Source: CAYNJF01 sp964397555
GTDB taxonomy: Bacteria; Pseudomonadota; Gammaproteobacteria; Berkiellales; Berkiellaceae
NCBI GenBank assembly: GCA_964397555.1
Contig: CAYNJF010000008.1
Coordinates: 6,216 to 70,215 of the forward strand
Direction: 5' to 3'
DNA length: 64,000 nt
Position numbers and translations under genes: made by a program. Positions 18,001 through 25,959 of this stretch are shown here, piece after piece. The notes below the pieces were generated by a model. It was not told where the DNA came from. It saw only the letters and a program-made list of their open reading frames with translations, and did no database searches. Each line of letters begins with the position of its first letter. Within the stretch, counting starts at the first letter, position 1.

Positions 18001-18797
18001 TGGTTCCTGATTTTGAACTGTCCATCTTTCCTACCCTTGTGGATATGAATCTCAACACGTTGTTAGTGACCGTCCTAGGCAGAGTTTTAGATCCGTTGAA
18101 TCAAATTCAGGCCCTTTTTGATAATGATGTTCATTTTCAGGTTAGCCGGGATGAGGTCGCCAATGATCCTGTTAGAATTTTACGGGCCCTTAAACTTTGG
18201 GCCAAATTTAATGCTCAACCGAATGAGCTCGATCAAGAAACCATGCAAGTGTGCATTGATCGAGTTCAGAGCATCCCATTAGCCGTTTTCGTCAAGCATT
18301 TACATGCCGCCATAAAAGCTCAGCCAAGAAGCTTTTTTGAGGTGTTGGACAAGCTAGATCCCAATGTGAGCTCGCTTTTATTTCGAGCATGCTTAGATGG
18401 ACTTTCAAGTGAAGCTCTTGATAGCTTACGTGACAAAATCACGTCTCTAGCGTTGGCGCGCCCTAATAAGTGGGATTTTTATCCGGAATTTTTTGGTTTG
18501 CTGATGCAAGAGACGTATTCAAACGGTCATCCCTCTTTTGACAACGCGAGCTCGTTTTTAGAATATTATCTTGAACCATGGATTGATGATGACTATTACC
18601 AGGAGTTTACGTCTAGAGTAGCTCAAGCCATGCTTGGGATTGACTCCCAGCAGGGGGTCGAAACGGGTCACTCTCAAGGTGGAGCTTGTAGCAGCTTTGA
18701 TGTGGTCACACCGTTAATCTTCTCAGAGGGCACCTACAGCGCGCCATCCTCTTCAAGTGGGAGAAGTGACTTGGCTTTCTTAAAACCTGGAAGATAA
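15051..18797 (+). CDS. Giant coiled-coil protein with C-terminal nucleotidyltransferase-like head (paralog D)
   Basis: 1248 residues. The N-terminus (NSYQYLYDLMHDKDF, LPTMDVLIMFGA) matches B and C. A basic patch lies near 329-345 (KNRRKSKTIKQVRR). Coiled coil runs about 540-890. The head shows GGYPRD at 919-924, with Pro replacing the usual Val, then D933-A-D935, VDMNLNTL and NDPVRILRALKLW. The tail motif is LEPWIDDD. AAAGG lies 7 bases before the ATG. It is the last gene of the array and is followed by a strong terminator. The Pro in the GGxVRD motif and a weaker RRD-equivalent make this copy a candidate for altered or lost catalysis. Confidence 0.86.
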   Translation: MNTGPSSNSYQYLYDLMHDKDFDLSKLHQLPTMDVLIMFGAVNTSKAQQDGINWVKQRVPGDSAQESLKSLLACDGYDSIDQIKQALLERLQAIQAMELPTEQVSDSVHVSRKKNNILSLVLIHVVQKLGDDEFSCQCIIAYIQCILEWMHHFVSVSGRSQSINPVHVSLSERVRLNIESPFQEAPKLNMSNESIEHLLLLIEQTKAILPEFDKAIPKTNSLFSSDFLDVAEVTLKEKFKRPKGDQVDPQVPEIQTEAMSWSVASASITGAVDHRHEQLNQIFQVLQNTVNQILHFSNQVNDQCEKLKIYADLAQKLNECESSIQALTNGKNRRKSKTIKQVRRIEKQKLQFRKDFEVSAREAFKNCLDVPYTTLATRNGIKELLATTIAVADTLDAMSHLNISAQVEFLLKTLSEIDMKNDAISNQINRAKLTSFILATSEPGATQVVDTEILTLLDKLNGPKSKNLPRSENSFSKGKEEDTSVEVVQGRASDEKVNSGLASTPDNGEDTSLEKVEDTSGRQRSEEGQERNNSKLHQSIEAIKQEKQDLEGQIGTLNESLAQSQLKIDSLNEKLQRQESSIASLEQEKVNLEARVKLLEEQVATLKGASALNIQVDGKTFDESGLRAILSDFKQTKKELEASRRKRARLSEKVKTLSEAHDVAQSSTTKELTSRIRELEEKERQLIKQNADLVKKISQANQAKSTRKEAKALFGQSLTAFSTLSNQVEQRIKAQASRIDQLVHKLAAMHLSIQSQQSNNELKKATIEKQMKAALEQSAQDQAALTVMTTQLSQAQAKNEKLERTLNSKNVLIGQLSSSSIEHQREQQRTIQTIKEQAEQLKALKHDNNRLMGQKVGLQISLEKQLSDAGRTIENQRRFHAWELEYAVPAHIASIQLPDDVQFVMETLIHLGAQAYVYGGYPRDVLKGLTPKDADIVTNLGESKLQLFKKIITEQLGGQLKKIDKVPGLYTLYRPGMMSIDIRVVPDFELSIFPTLVDMNLNTLLVTVLGRVLDPLNQIQALFDNDVHFQVSRDEVANDPVRILRALKLWAKFNAQPNELDQETMQVCIDRVQSIPLAVFVKHLHAAIKAQPRSFFEVLDKLDPNVSSLLFRACLDGLSSEALDSLRDKITSLALARPNKWDFYPEFFGLLMQETYSNGHPSFDNASSFLEYYLEPWIDDDYYQEFTSRVAQAMLGIDSQQGVETGHSQGGACSSFDVVTPLIFSEGTYSAPSSSSGRSDLAFLKPGR

Positions 18798-18823
18798 ATA
18801 AAAAATCAGTTTGTCTTTCGTTT

Positions 18824-18857
18824 AGCATTGGCGCGGTTAATGGCGCCAATGCTTTTT
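18824..18857 (+). terminator. Rho-independent terminator closing the giant-gene array
   Basis: Perfect 11-bp stem AGCATTGGCGC / GCGCCAATGCT with an 8-base loop, followed by T-rich sequence on the plus strand. It lies between the converging ends of paralog D and the minus-strand gene ending at 18870. Confidence 0.88.
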
Positions 18858-18869
18858 GAAAGTTGTAAG

Positions 18870-19157
18870 TTAGAGTTTAGAACGAAGCCGAACCCAACCA
18901 TTATCCCTTACAATCTCCTCTCCATCCCTTACAATCTCTCCTCCATAAGATGGGCCATCTCCTCGGCGTAATGGGTTTTCAAAACGGTCTGGATCACCGT
19001 ATACCGTTGAGGGATCAGGTTTGCTTGCTATTTGAGCATCATAGGCGGTGGTCACCAAAACCTTGCCTTTATTGGCTCCTCTTGGACGAAACTCATTATC
19101 AAAGCAAGTATCGTCTTTTTGGGGCGCGCTCATTTTTGTTTCTTTTGAATTTGGCAT
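18870..19157 (-). CDS. Small hypothetical protein (95 aa) downstream of uvrA
   Basis: I start it at MPNSKETKMSAPQ because AAAGGA lies 7 bases upstream; a longer frame to 19208 overlaps the preceding gene and has no such site. The protein is hydrophilic, with a short internal duplication (EIVRDGE/EIVRDNG) near the C-terminus and no membrane span or signal peptide. It follows the 55-residue gene by 13 bases and is probably co-transcribed with it and uvrA. No family recognised. Confidence 0.55.
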   Translation of the reverse strand: MPNSKETKMSAPQKDDTCFDNEFRPRGANKGKVLVTTAYDAQIASKPDPSTVYGDPDRFENPLRRGDGPSYGGEIVRDGEEIVRDNGWVRLRSKL

Positions 19158-19170
19158 ACTGATTCCTTTA

Positions 19171-19338
19171 TTATTTTCTCGGGCCTTTTTTTTCAGCCTT
19201 AAGCTCATCAGGTATTTTGGCTAACTGTTCTGGTGTAAGAGCACCTACCTGATTTTTATATTTAAGCAAAACAGCCCTAGGGTATTGTATGATTGTTTTT
19301 GGGGGCTCTTCAGCCATAACACCTTCAGGTATCGACAT
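19171..19338 (-). CDS. Small hypothetical protein (55 aa) directly after uvrA
   Basis: Reads MSIPEGVMAEEPPK at the start and ends KKGPRK. A purine-rich site (AAGAGAAG) precedes the ATG, which lies 15 bases after the uvrA stop on the same strand. It contains a run of eight A, so frame slippage is possible in principle, though the frame as read is intact. No family recognised. Its support is its spacing and the ribosome binding sites on both sides. Confidence 0.5.
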   Translation of the reverse strand: MSIPEGVMAEEPPKTIIQYPRAVLLKYKNQVGALTPEQLAKIPDELKAEKKGPRK

Positions 19339-19353
19339 GTTTATCTTCTCTTA

Positions 19354-22206
19354 CTAATTGACCGGCGCTAACTTTGCACTATTTTTATTGGATAAACAAG
19401 GCTTTAAAAAGTGGCCTGTGTGTGAGCCTTTAATTTTAGCCACAGCCTCAGGAGTGCCACAGCCAACAATATGACCCCCTTTATCACCGCCTTCGGGACC
19501 AAGGTCAATGATCCAATCAGCCATCTTGATGACGTCTAGGTTATGCTCAATCACCACAATGGTATTCCCTCGTTCTTGTAAGTGTTTAAGCACTTTGAGC
19601 AACTGAGCTACATCATGGAAATGCAATCCTGTTGTCGGCTCATCAAGAATGTAAAGCGTAGAACCGGTATCTCGTTTCGAGAGCTCTTTTGATAGTTTGA
19701 TGCGTTGTGCTTCACCTCCTGAAAGGGTGGTCGCACTTTGGCCAAGCTTAATGTAGCTTAAACCGACATCCATCAAAGTCTGGAGGCGTCGTTTAATGGC
19801 GGGAATGTTTTCAAAGAATTCACATCCATCTTCAACGGTCATTTCAAGCACCTCATGGATGTTCTTGCCTTTGTATCGGATCTCAAGCGTTTGCGGGTTG
19901 TAGCGCTTGCCTTTACACACATCGCAAGTCACATAAACATCCGCAAGGAAATGCATCTCGACTTTAATCAAGCCATCGCCCGCACATGCCTCACAGCGTC
20001 CACCTTTGACATTAAAGCTAAAGCGTCCGACCTTATAGCCTCGAGAACGCGCCTCTTGAGTGCCTGCAAACAGCTCGCGGATGTTGGTGAATATGCCAGT
20101 ATACGTGGCGGCGTTCGAGCGAGGGGTCCGTCCAATGGGGGATTGATCAATGCCAACAACTTTGTCTAAATGTTCAAGCCCGCTGATGCTCTCATAGGGA
20201 GAGTGGTTATTAAGATGAGCGCGGTTGAGTAGGTGAGCGGCCACCGGATACAGCGTGTCATTCACCAGAGTGGATTTTCCGGATCCAGAGACCCCAGTCA
20301 CAACCGTCATGACTCCAATCGGGAACGAGACATCCACTTTGGTCAGATTGTTACCAGCTGCCCCATGAATGGTGATTTGCTTATCTGGGTTGATGGGAGC
20401 ACGATGCTTAGGCACCTCGATGGCTTTTTTGCCACTTAAGTAATCCCCGGTTAAAGAGCCTTTGGTTTTTTTAATTTGAGCCGGAGAGCCTTCGGCCACG
20501 ATTTGACCCCCATGCACACCAGCTCTTGGGCCTAAGTCAATGACGTGATCGGCCATTAAAATAGCGTCTTCATCGTGCTCAACCACAATGACGGTGTTTC
20601 CGATGTCTCTTAAATGGCGAAGCGTCGCTAAAAGGCGCTCATTATCTCGCTGGTGAAGTCCAATCGAGGGTTCATCTAAGATGTACATCACCCCAACAAG
20701 ACCGGCTCCAATCTGACTGGCCAGGCGGATTCGTTGCGCCTCTCCACCAGAGAGGGTCTCAGCCGAACGACTCAACGTAAGATAATTAAGACCCACATCG
20801 TTTAAGAACTTAAGCCTTAGATTAATTTCTTTGAGAATTTTTTCAGCAATGTGTGCCCGCTTACCTTTGAGTTTTAGGCTGTGGAAAAATTCAAGAGCAT
20901 TTTCAATCGACAAGTTCGCGATGGTAGGCAAGGATTTTTTACCCACAAACACATGCCGAGCCTCTTCTCGAAGGCGGGTTCCATCGCACTCAGGACATGC
21001 TTGATCACTGATGTAGCGAGAAAGCTCTTCACGAATATAATCGGAGTCAGTTTCAAGATAGCGACGCTCAAGGTTTGGGATAACCCCTTCAAACGGTTGA
21101 CGTCGGGTGCGAGTAGCACCGGCATCATTACTCCACTTAAAGGTAATGATTTCATCACCACTACCAAATAAAATCACATCACGCTGGGCCTTGGTAAGCT
21201 TTTTAAACGGCGTCTCAACTTTGAAGCCATAGTGCTTAGCCAATGAGCTTAATAAACTAAAGTAGTAGGGACTTCGGCGATCCCATCCACGAATGGCGCC
21301 TTCTCCAAGGGAGAGACTGTCGTCGTATACGATGCGGTTTATGTCAAACACTTGCTTGGATCCAAGCCCATCGCAAGTCGGGCAAGCGCCTTGGGGATTA
21401 TTAAAAGAGAATAACCTAGGCTCAAGCTCTGGGATGCAATAGTTGCACTCAGGGCATGAGAATTTTGCAGAGAACAAAATCTCTTTTTTTTCGTCGACCA
21501 CCTGAACCAAGGCAAGGCCATCCGCGAGATCGGTGGCCGTCTCAAAAGAGTCGGTGAGTCGAGTACGTACATCCTCACGCACCTTGATTCGATCAATGAT
21601 GACCTCAATGGTGTGCTTTTTACGTAAGTCCAAAGTCGGTGGATTATCAAGCTCACATACTTTGCCATTGATGCGTGCGCGTACATAGCCTCGAGCTCTT
21701 AATTGATTCAAAAGATTAATGTGCTCCCCTTTGCGCTGGCGCACCACGGGCGCAAGAAGGACCACTTTGGTGCCCTCCGGGTAATCAAGCACTTGGTCAA
21801 CCATCTGCGAGATGGTTTGAGCTTCGAGCGAGTAGTTGTGCGTTGGGCAATGGGGCAGACCCACTCGGGCGTAAAGCAGCCTCAAATAGTCATAGAGCTC
21901 AGTGACCGTACCCACCGTTGAGCGTGGGTTGTGTGAGGTCGTTTTCTGCTCAATGGAAATGGCGGGAGATAGACCCTCGATGTGATCAACATCCGGCTTT
22001 TCCATCATCGACAAGAACTGTCTGGCATACGAGGATAAAGACTCTACATACCGCCTTTGCCCCTCAGCATAGAGCGTATCGAAGGCCAATGAAGATTTGC
22101 CGGAACCCGATAAACCGGTGATGACAATCAGTTTGTCACGCGGTATGGTTACGTCAATTGCTTTAAGGTTGTGTGTACGTGCACCACGAACAATAATCTG
22201 TTCCAT
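19354..22206 (-). CDS. uvrA: Excinuclease ABC subunit A
   Basis: 950 residues, normal for UvrA. The first Walker A is GLSGSGKSS (31-39) and the second GVSGSGKST. Both ABC signatures (LSGGEAQRI) are present, with zinc-finger cysteines near FSCPEC and CPTC and again CEAC/CDVC. UvrA dimers scan DNA for bulky damage and load UvrB in nucleotide excision repair. It is divergent from the MFS gene across a 97-base gap. I see no clear LexA box in that gap, though a strong inverted repeat is present. Confidence 0.98.
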   Translation of the reverse strand: MEQIIVRGARTHNLKAIDVTIPRDKLIVITGLSGSGKSSLAFDTLYAEGQRRYVESLSSYARQFLSMMEKPDVDHIEGLSPAISIEQKTTSHNPRSTVGTVTELYDYLRLLYARVGLPHCPTHNYSLEAQTISQMVDQVLDYPEGTKVVLLAPVVRQRKGEHINLLNQLRARGYVRARINGKVCELDNPPTLDLRKKHTIEVIIDRIKVREDVRTRLTDSFETATDLADGLALVQVVDEKKEILFSAKFSCPECNYCIPELEPRLFSFNNPQGACPTCDGLGSKQVFDINRIVYDDSLSLGEGAIRGWDRRSPYYFSLLSSLAKHYGFKVETPFKKLTKAQRDVILFGSGDEIITFKWSNDAGATRTRRQPFEGVIPNLERRYLETDSDYIREELSRYISDQACPECDGTRLREEARHVFVGKKSLPTIANLSIENALEFFHSLKLKGKRAHIAEKILKEINLRLKFLNDVGLNYLTLSRSAETLSGGEAQRIRLASQIGAGLVGVMYILDEPSIGLHQRDNERLLATLRHLRDIGNTVIVVEHDEDAILMADHVIDLGPRAGVHGGQIVAEGSPAQIKKTKGSLTGDYLSGKKAIEVPKHRAPINPDKQITIHGAAGNNLTKVDVSFPIGVMTVVTGVSGSGKSTLVNDTLYPVAAHLLNRAHLNNHSPYESISGLEHLDKVVGIDQSPIGRTPRSNAATYTGIFTNIRELFAGTQEARSRGYKVGRFSFNVKGGRCEACAGDGLIKVEMHFLADVYVTCDVCKGKRYNPQTLEIRYKGKNIHEVLEMTVEDGCEFFENIPAIKRRLQTLMDVGLSYIKLGQSATTLSGGEAQRIKLSKELSKRDTGSTLYILDEPTTGLHFHDVAQLLKVLKHLQERGNTIVVIEHNLDVIKMADWIIDLGPEGGDKGGHIVGCGTPEAVAKIKGSHTGHFLKPCLSNKNSAKLAPVN

Positions 22207-22244
22207 CGTATTCCAAGGCTTTTTTGCAAACTAGTTAATATACG

Positions 22245-22269
22245 TGGCTTTGAAGCGTATTCAAAGCCA
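22245..22269. promoter_or_regulatory. Perfect 10-bp inverted repeat between uvrA and the MFS gene
   Basis: TGGCTTTGAA, a 5-base spacer, then TTCAAAGCCA: a perfect dyad in the short divergent promoter region. It could be an operator shared by both genes or an RNA hairpin in one leader. It does not resemble a LexA box. Confidence 0.5.
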
Positions 22270-22303
22270 GGCCTTATTATAAAGAATAAGTAGTAAAGTT
22301 CGA

Positions 22304-23494
22304 ATGATTTCCAAAGAATATAAAGCCACTTTTGCCATTTCTGGGTTATTTACCTTAAGAATGTTGGCCTTGTTCATGGTGTTGCCTGTTTTACCGCTTT
22401 ATGCCAAACAATATGAGTCGGCCAGCCCGATGTTGCTGGGTTGGGTGATTGGCATCTATGGTTTCACCCAGGCGCTCTTTCAGCTGCCGTTTGGGCGTTT
22501 GTCCGATCTCATCGGACGAAGAGCGGTGGTGATCTTAGGCCTGACCATTTTCATGATAGGCTCGTTAGTCGCCGCTAAGGCTCAAACCCTTGAGGCCTTA
22601 GTGGTGGGCCGAGCCTTACAGGGGGCTGGTGCCATCGGCTCCACGCTTTTAGCCCTAGTCTCGGATTTAACCACCGAGCAGACACGAACGCGTTGCATGG
22701 CCATCGTGGGGGTAAGCATTGGCGCCTCATTTATGGTGGCGATGATCTTAGGGCCCCTCATTTCTGCATCCATGGGGTTACCCGGTTTGTTTTGGGTGAC
22801 CTTTCTTTTGGGGCTAATTGGCATGCTTTGGTTTGTTTTTGTGGTCCCGCAGGTGCCACGCTCGGCTTATTTTGAAGCCAGGCCCAAAAGCATCATCAGT
22901 TTGCTTAAAAACAAACAATTGTTTCGGCTGAACCTTGGCGTCATGATTTTGCACGCCCAGTTTACTTCTTGCTTTTTGTTCATCCCTAAATTGATTGTGC
23001 AATTAACTCATTACTCCAGCCAAGACGTCTGGAAAGTCTACCTGCCTGCGCTCATTGGTGCTTTGCTCTTCATTGGCCCTCTTTCTCGTATGGCGGATAA
23101 AGATCACATGGCCAAGCCACTGATGGTCTTTGCCATCCTCATGCTCGGATTGAGTGAGTGCTTTTTGGGGCTATACACCCTTAATCACACCACCTTGATT
23201 GTCGCCTTAGTGGTCTTTTTTGCCTCATTTAGCTTACTTGAAGCGCAATTGCCGGCCTGGGTGTCCAAAGCGGCGCCATCACAGTCGCGTGGAACCGCCC
23301 TTGGTCTGTACTCAACCTGCCAATTTCTAGGAATTTTCCTTGGTGGGGTGGTCGGTGGAGCCCTTCAGGGTGCAATTGGCACATTTGGACTCATCCTTTG
23401 GTGCATTTTGCTGGTATCATTATGGCTAGTCTTTACACTAGATTTGAGTCCTCCGAGCATGGTGGCCTTGTCTAAACAACAAAAAGTGAATTAA
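22304..23494 (+). CDS. MFS transporter (drug/sugar efflux type)
   Basis: 396 residues with about 12 hydrophobic segments. The loop 2-3 motif appears as GRLSDLIGRRAVV and motif C-like glycines near GAGAIGSTLLAL. This is the core of a YajR-like or Bcr-like major facilitator. The C-terminal ferredoxin-like domain of E. coli YajR is absent. It would act in the inner membrane by proton exchange; the substrate cannot be read. It precedes ssb by 13 bases and probably shares its transcript. Confidence 0.88.
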   Translation: MISKEYKATFAISGLFTLRMLALFMVLPVLPLYAKQYESASPMLLGWVIGIYGFTQALFQLPFGRLSDLIGRRAVVILGLTIFMIGSLVAAKAQTLEALVVGRALQGAGAIGSTLLALVSDLTTEQTRTRCMAIVGVSIGASFMVAMILGPLISASMGLPGLFWVTFLLGLIGMLWFVFVVPQVPRSAYFEARPKSIISLLKNKQLFRLNLGVMILHAQFTSCFLFIPKLIVQLTHYSSQDVWKVYLPALIGALLFIGPLSRMADKDHMAKPLMVFAILMLGLSECFLGLYTLNHTTLIVALVVFFASFSLLEAQLPAWVSKAAPSQSRGTALGLYSTCQFLGIFLGGVVGGALQGAIGTFGLILWCILLVSLWLVFTLDLSPPSMVALSKQQKVN

Positions 23495-23507
23495 TCGGGA
23501 GAGTGTC

Positions 23508-23939
23508 ATGGCACGTGGAATTAACAAAGTCATCTTAGTCGGAAACTTAGGTAATGATCCTGAAGTCCGGTATATGCCAAGTGGGGGCGCTGTGGCCAAC
23601 GTATCCATCGCTACCTCAGAGTCTTGGAAGGACAAGCAGAGTGGTGAGCAAAAAGAGCGCACTGAATGGCACCGTGTGGTTCTATTCAACCGCCTTGGTG
23701 AGATTGCTGGTGAATACCTTAAAAAGGGCAGCAAGGTCTACATCGAAGGCAGCCTGCGTACCCGTAAGTGGCAAGATCAGAGCGGTGCTGAGCGTTATAC
23801 CACTGAAATCGTAGGATCTGAGATGCAAATGCTTGATTCTCGCGGTGGCATGTCCCAAGGCGCGCCTCAATCTCAAGGCGCAGCCCCAGCTCCAGCTGAG
23901 CCTGTGGCTTCTGATTTTGACGACGACATCCCATTCTAG
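23508..23939 (+). CDS. ssb: Single-stranded DNA-binding protein
   Basis: 143 residues. The N-terminal OB-fold begins MARGINKVILVGNLGNDPE and includes TEWHRVV and the YIEGSLRTRKW region. A Gln/Ala/Pro linker leads to the acidic tip DFDDDIPF, which recruits SSB partner proteins. GGGAGAG lies before the ATG. It is close to uvrA, as in many gammaproteobacteria. A short N gap and a terminator follow. Confidence 0.97.
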   Translation: MARGINKVILVGNLGNDPEVRYMPSGGAVANVSIATSESWKDKQSGEQKERTEWHRVVLFNRLGEIAGEYLKKGSKVYIEGSLRTRKWQDQSGAERYTTEIVGSEMQMLDSRGGMSQGAPQSQGAAPAPAEPVASDFDDDIPF

Positions 23940-23971
23940 GATCTACTTTAGAAATTAATGTAAAGAATAAT

Positions 23972-23981
23972 NNNNNNNNNN
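23972..23981. other. Assembly gap of ten N
   Basis: Ten undetermined bases between the ssb stop and its terminator. The true length is unknown, and the two sides may have been joined by scaffolding. No coding region is interrupted as the sequence stands. Confidence 0.99.
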
Positions 23982-23982
23982 G

Positions 23983-24012
23983 AGCCCCTAACGTCGCTAG
24001 GGGCTTTTTTTT
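23983..24012 (+). terminator. Rho-independent terminator after ssb
   Basis: Stem AGCCCCTA / TAGGGGCT with a 7-base loop followed by about seven T. It starts one base after the N gap, so a strong hairpin may have contributed to the gap. Confidence 0.88.
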
Positions 24013-24054
24013 GCTCGATGAGCACTCATCAGTACAACTTCACTTAAGAGTGCA

Positions 24055-25665
24055 TCACCGATGGTTAAGCTCATTAAGCTTGTTTAACCCAACTCCAAGC
24101 TGATTTAAAAGGCGCATCAAGCTCTCACTGTAATTGGTGATGGCAAGCATTTCGAGTTTTTGCTCCGTAGAAAAGGGCATCTCAGTTTGGTTCACGTAGT
24201 TTTGACGCACCGCTTTGATCCCATTGCCTTCTTCTGAGGTAATCGTAGTAAAAAAGAGATAATCCTCTTCGCCAAACTCAGAGGCTAAGTCGTTGAGTAA
24301 TAAAATGACCGTATCGATGCCTTCGATGCAAGATTGGTAAAAATGCTTACCATGAGGGCTTCGCTCAAGGGTTTTCAATTGATTTAAAATCAAAGACAGA
24401 AGGTTTTGCGTTGACTCTATTTGGTGGTTTACCGCCATCAGTAGATTGAGGCGATTAAGCTCATCGGAGGAGAGCTCTCGTTTTTGCGTTAAATTATGAA
24501 TGGCATTATGGACACACATGAAAAGATTTCTAAAAGAGTCCTCTAAGTCATTAAGATTATGACGCTCGCTCGAACGTAGGGCATCAATTTCATGACAGAA
24601 GATTTCAATTAGACGTTGCTGTTCTAACTGGATTAACGTCAACGCGGAGCTGCTTTCTTTAAGGGCGTCTTTGTGAATAAACTTGGGCTTGGATAATCGC
24701 TCTTCATCAGACTCAGGCCAGTACTTATTGAGCAGGTTAGTAATGGGCTTGTTAACATGCAAAAGCAGTAACCCAGGGATTAGGTTGAAGGTGAAAAAGA
24801 CATAGGCGATGCGCATGTTCATATCATCGGTGGCAGAGCTGACCAGACTTTGAACCAGAGGTACATGGAAAAGGTATTCCACATAAAAAAGTGGAATAAA
24901 GATAAGCCCACCCAGAATATTGTAAATAGAGAAGTACACCGAGAGCTGTTTGATGCTGCCATTCATATTTCTGGCAAAGACTAAATTGAGCAATGCGGTG
25001 CCAAGGTTAGCCCCGTAGACGTACATGATGGACTCACCGAGCCCAACAATCCCAATGTGTGCGAACGGAATGAGAAGCACGATCGAGGTAAACGAAGACT
25101 GGACGATGCAAGAAACAAAAATTCCGATGACCAACATCAATAGATAACCATCACCAACCCAGTTAGATACCAGCAAATACGTGTCCGTACCAACAAATGG
25201 GGCCAAGGCATCCTTGAGACCGAAAATGCCTAAAAACAACAAACCAATGCCGAGCAAGCAGCCCGAGATATGCTTTAACTTAGATTGTTGCAAAAGGGTA
25301 TACATCAAGCCGGTCACCCCAATCATAATCAAAATAAATGATTTGATGTTAATCAACAGCAATAAAATAAGAATGAGACTCGAACAAATATTAAAACCAA
25401 TGATGACAGGAAGGGACTGGGATAGCTTGATGAGACTGGCTCTTATCATGCCGAGCAAGATAAGGTTGGTCGCCACCGCACTTTGCGTGACCACCATGAA
25501 AACACCACCACTTAACACCCCCATGTAGCGGTTCTGCGCGTAACGGGATAAAGCCTGACGAAACTTAATATCAACCAGATACTTTAAGTTTTCACTTAAA
25601 ATATACTGACCGTAAAAAATCAGTCCCATCCCAAATACCAATCCGGCTAACAATACGATGATCAA
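24055..25665 (-). CDS. Na/Pi cotransporter family protein with C-terminal PhoU-like domain
   Basis: 536 residues. About nine hydrophobic segments in residues 1-310 contain the paired repeat signatures of the family: TQSAVATNLILLG and VQSSFTSIVLLIPFAHIG, plus YGANLGTALLN. The remaining ~220 residues are helical and soluble, as in PhoU-like domains. Family members move phosphate with sodium across the inner membrane. It converges on ssb. A start a few codons downstream cannot be excluded. Confidence 0.88.
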   Translation of the reverse strand: MIIVLLAGLVFGMGLIFYGQYILSENLKYLVDIKFRQALSRYAQNRYMGVLSGGVFMVVTQSAVATNLILLGMIRASLIKLSQSLPVIIGFNICSSLILILLLLINIKSFILIMIGVTGLMYTLLQQSKLKHISGCLLGIGLLFLGIFGLKDALAPFVGTDTYLLVSNWVGDGYLLMLVIGIFVSCIVQSSFTSIVLLIPFAHIGIVGLGESIMYVYGANLGTALLNLVFARNMNGSIKQLSVYFSIYNILGGLIFIPLFYVEYLFHVPLVQSLVSSATDDMNMRIAYVFFTFNLIPGLLLLHVNKPITNLLNKYWPESDEERLSKPKFIHKDALKESSSALTLIQLEQQRLIEIFCHEIDALRSSERHNLNDLEDSFRNLFMCVHNAIHNLTQKRELSSDELNRLNLLMAVNHQIESTQNLLSLILNQLKTLERSPHGKHFYQSCIEGIDTVILLLNDLASEFGEEDYLFFTTITSEEGNGIKAVRQNYVNQTEMPFSTEQKLEMLAITNYSESLMRLLNQLGVGLNKLNELNHR

Positions 25666-25959
25666 GGCATACCTCGCTCAAGGGATAAAGCCCCCATCAT
25701 GCATCGCCATCTCAGTGGTGATTGACCTACTAAATGTATGTTTACTGCGTTTAAAACCATGCAAAAAGCAACTATGGACATCATCTGTCTATTATATAGT
25801 AAGAAGGATGGCTAAAAATACTGGATAAGCCTTATGGGCAAGGGGATACACAGCAAAATCTCGGTGATTTGATGCGGATTTGTTGAGAAATATCAAAGAG
25901 ATTTTGGTTTTGGTGGTAGGTCAGCCACTTAGGCTCAACACTCAGTTGGACCAAAATCG
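25666..25959. other. Intergenic region between two minus-strand genes
   Basis: This 294-base stretch has no convincing reading frame. Near its right end GATTTTGGT (25900-25908) and ACCAAAATC (25950-25958) form a 9-base inverted repeat with a 41-base separation, just past the stop of the GGDEF gene. There is no T-run, so a terminator role is uncertain. AT-rich blocks near 25790-25800 could hold a promoter for the transporter gene. Confidence 0.4.

Noticed and set aside
17629..18058. Two minus-strand frames over the head domain of paralog D
   Set aside because: They overlap each other and the conserved nucleotidyltransferase motifs on the plus strand, with no independent support.
22207..22303. 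LexA (SOS) box before uvrA
   Set aside because: No CTG-N10-CAG site was found in the divergent region; the dyad there has a different sequence.
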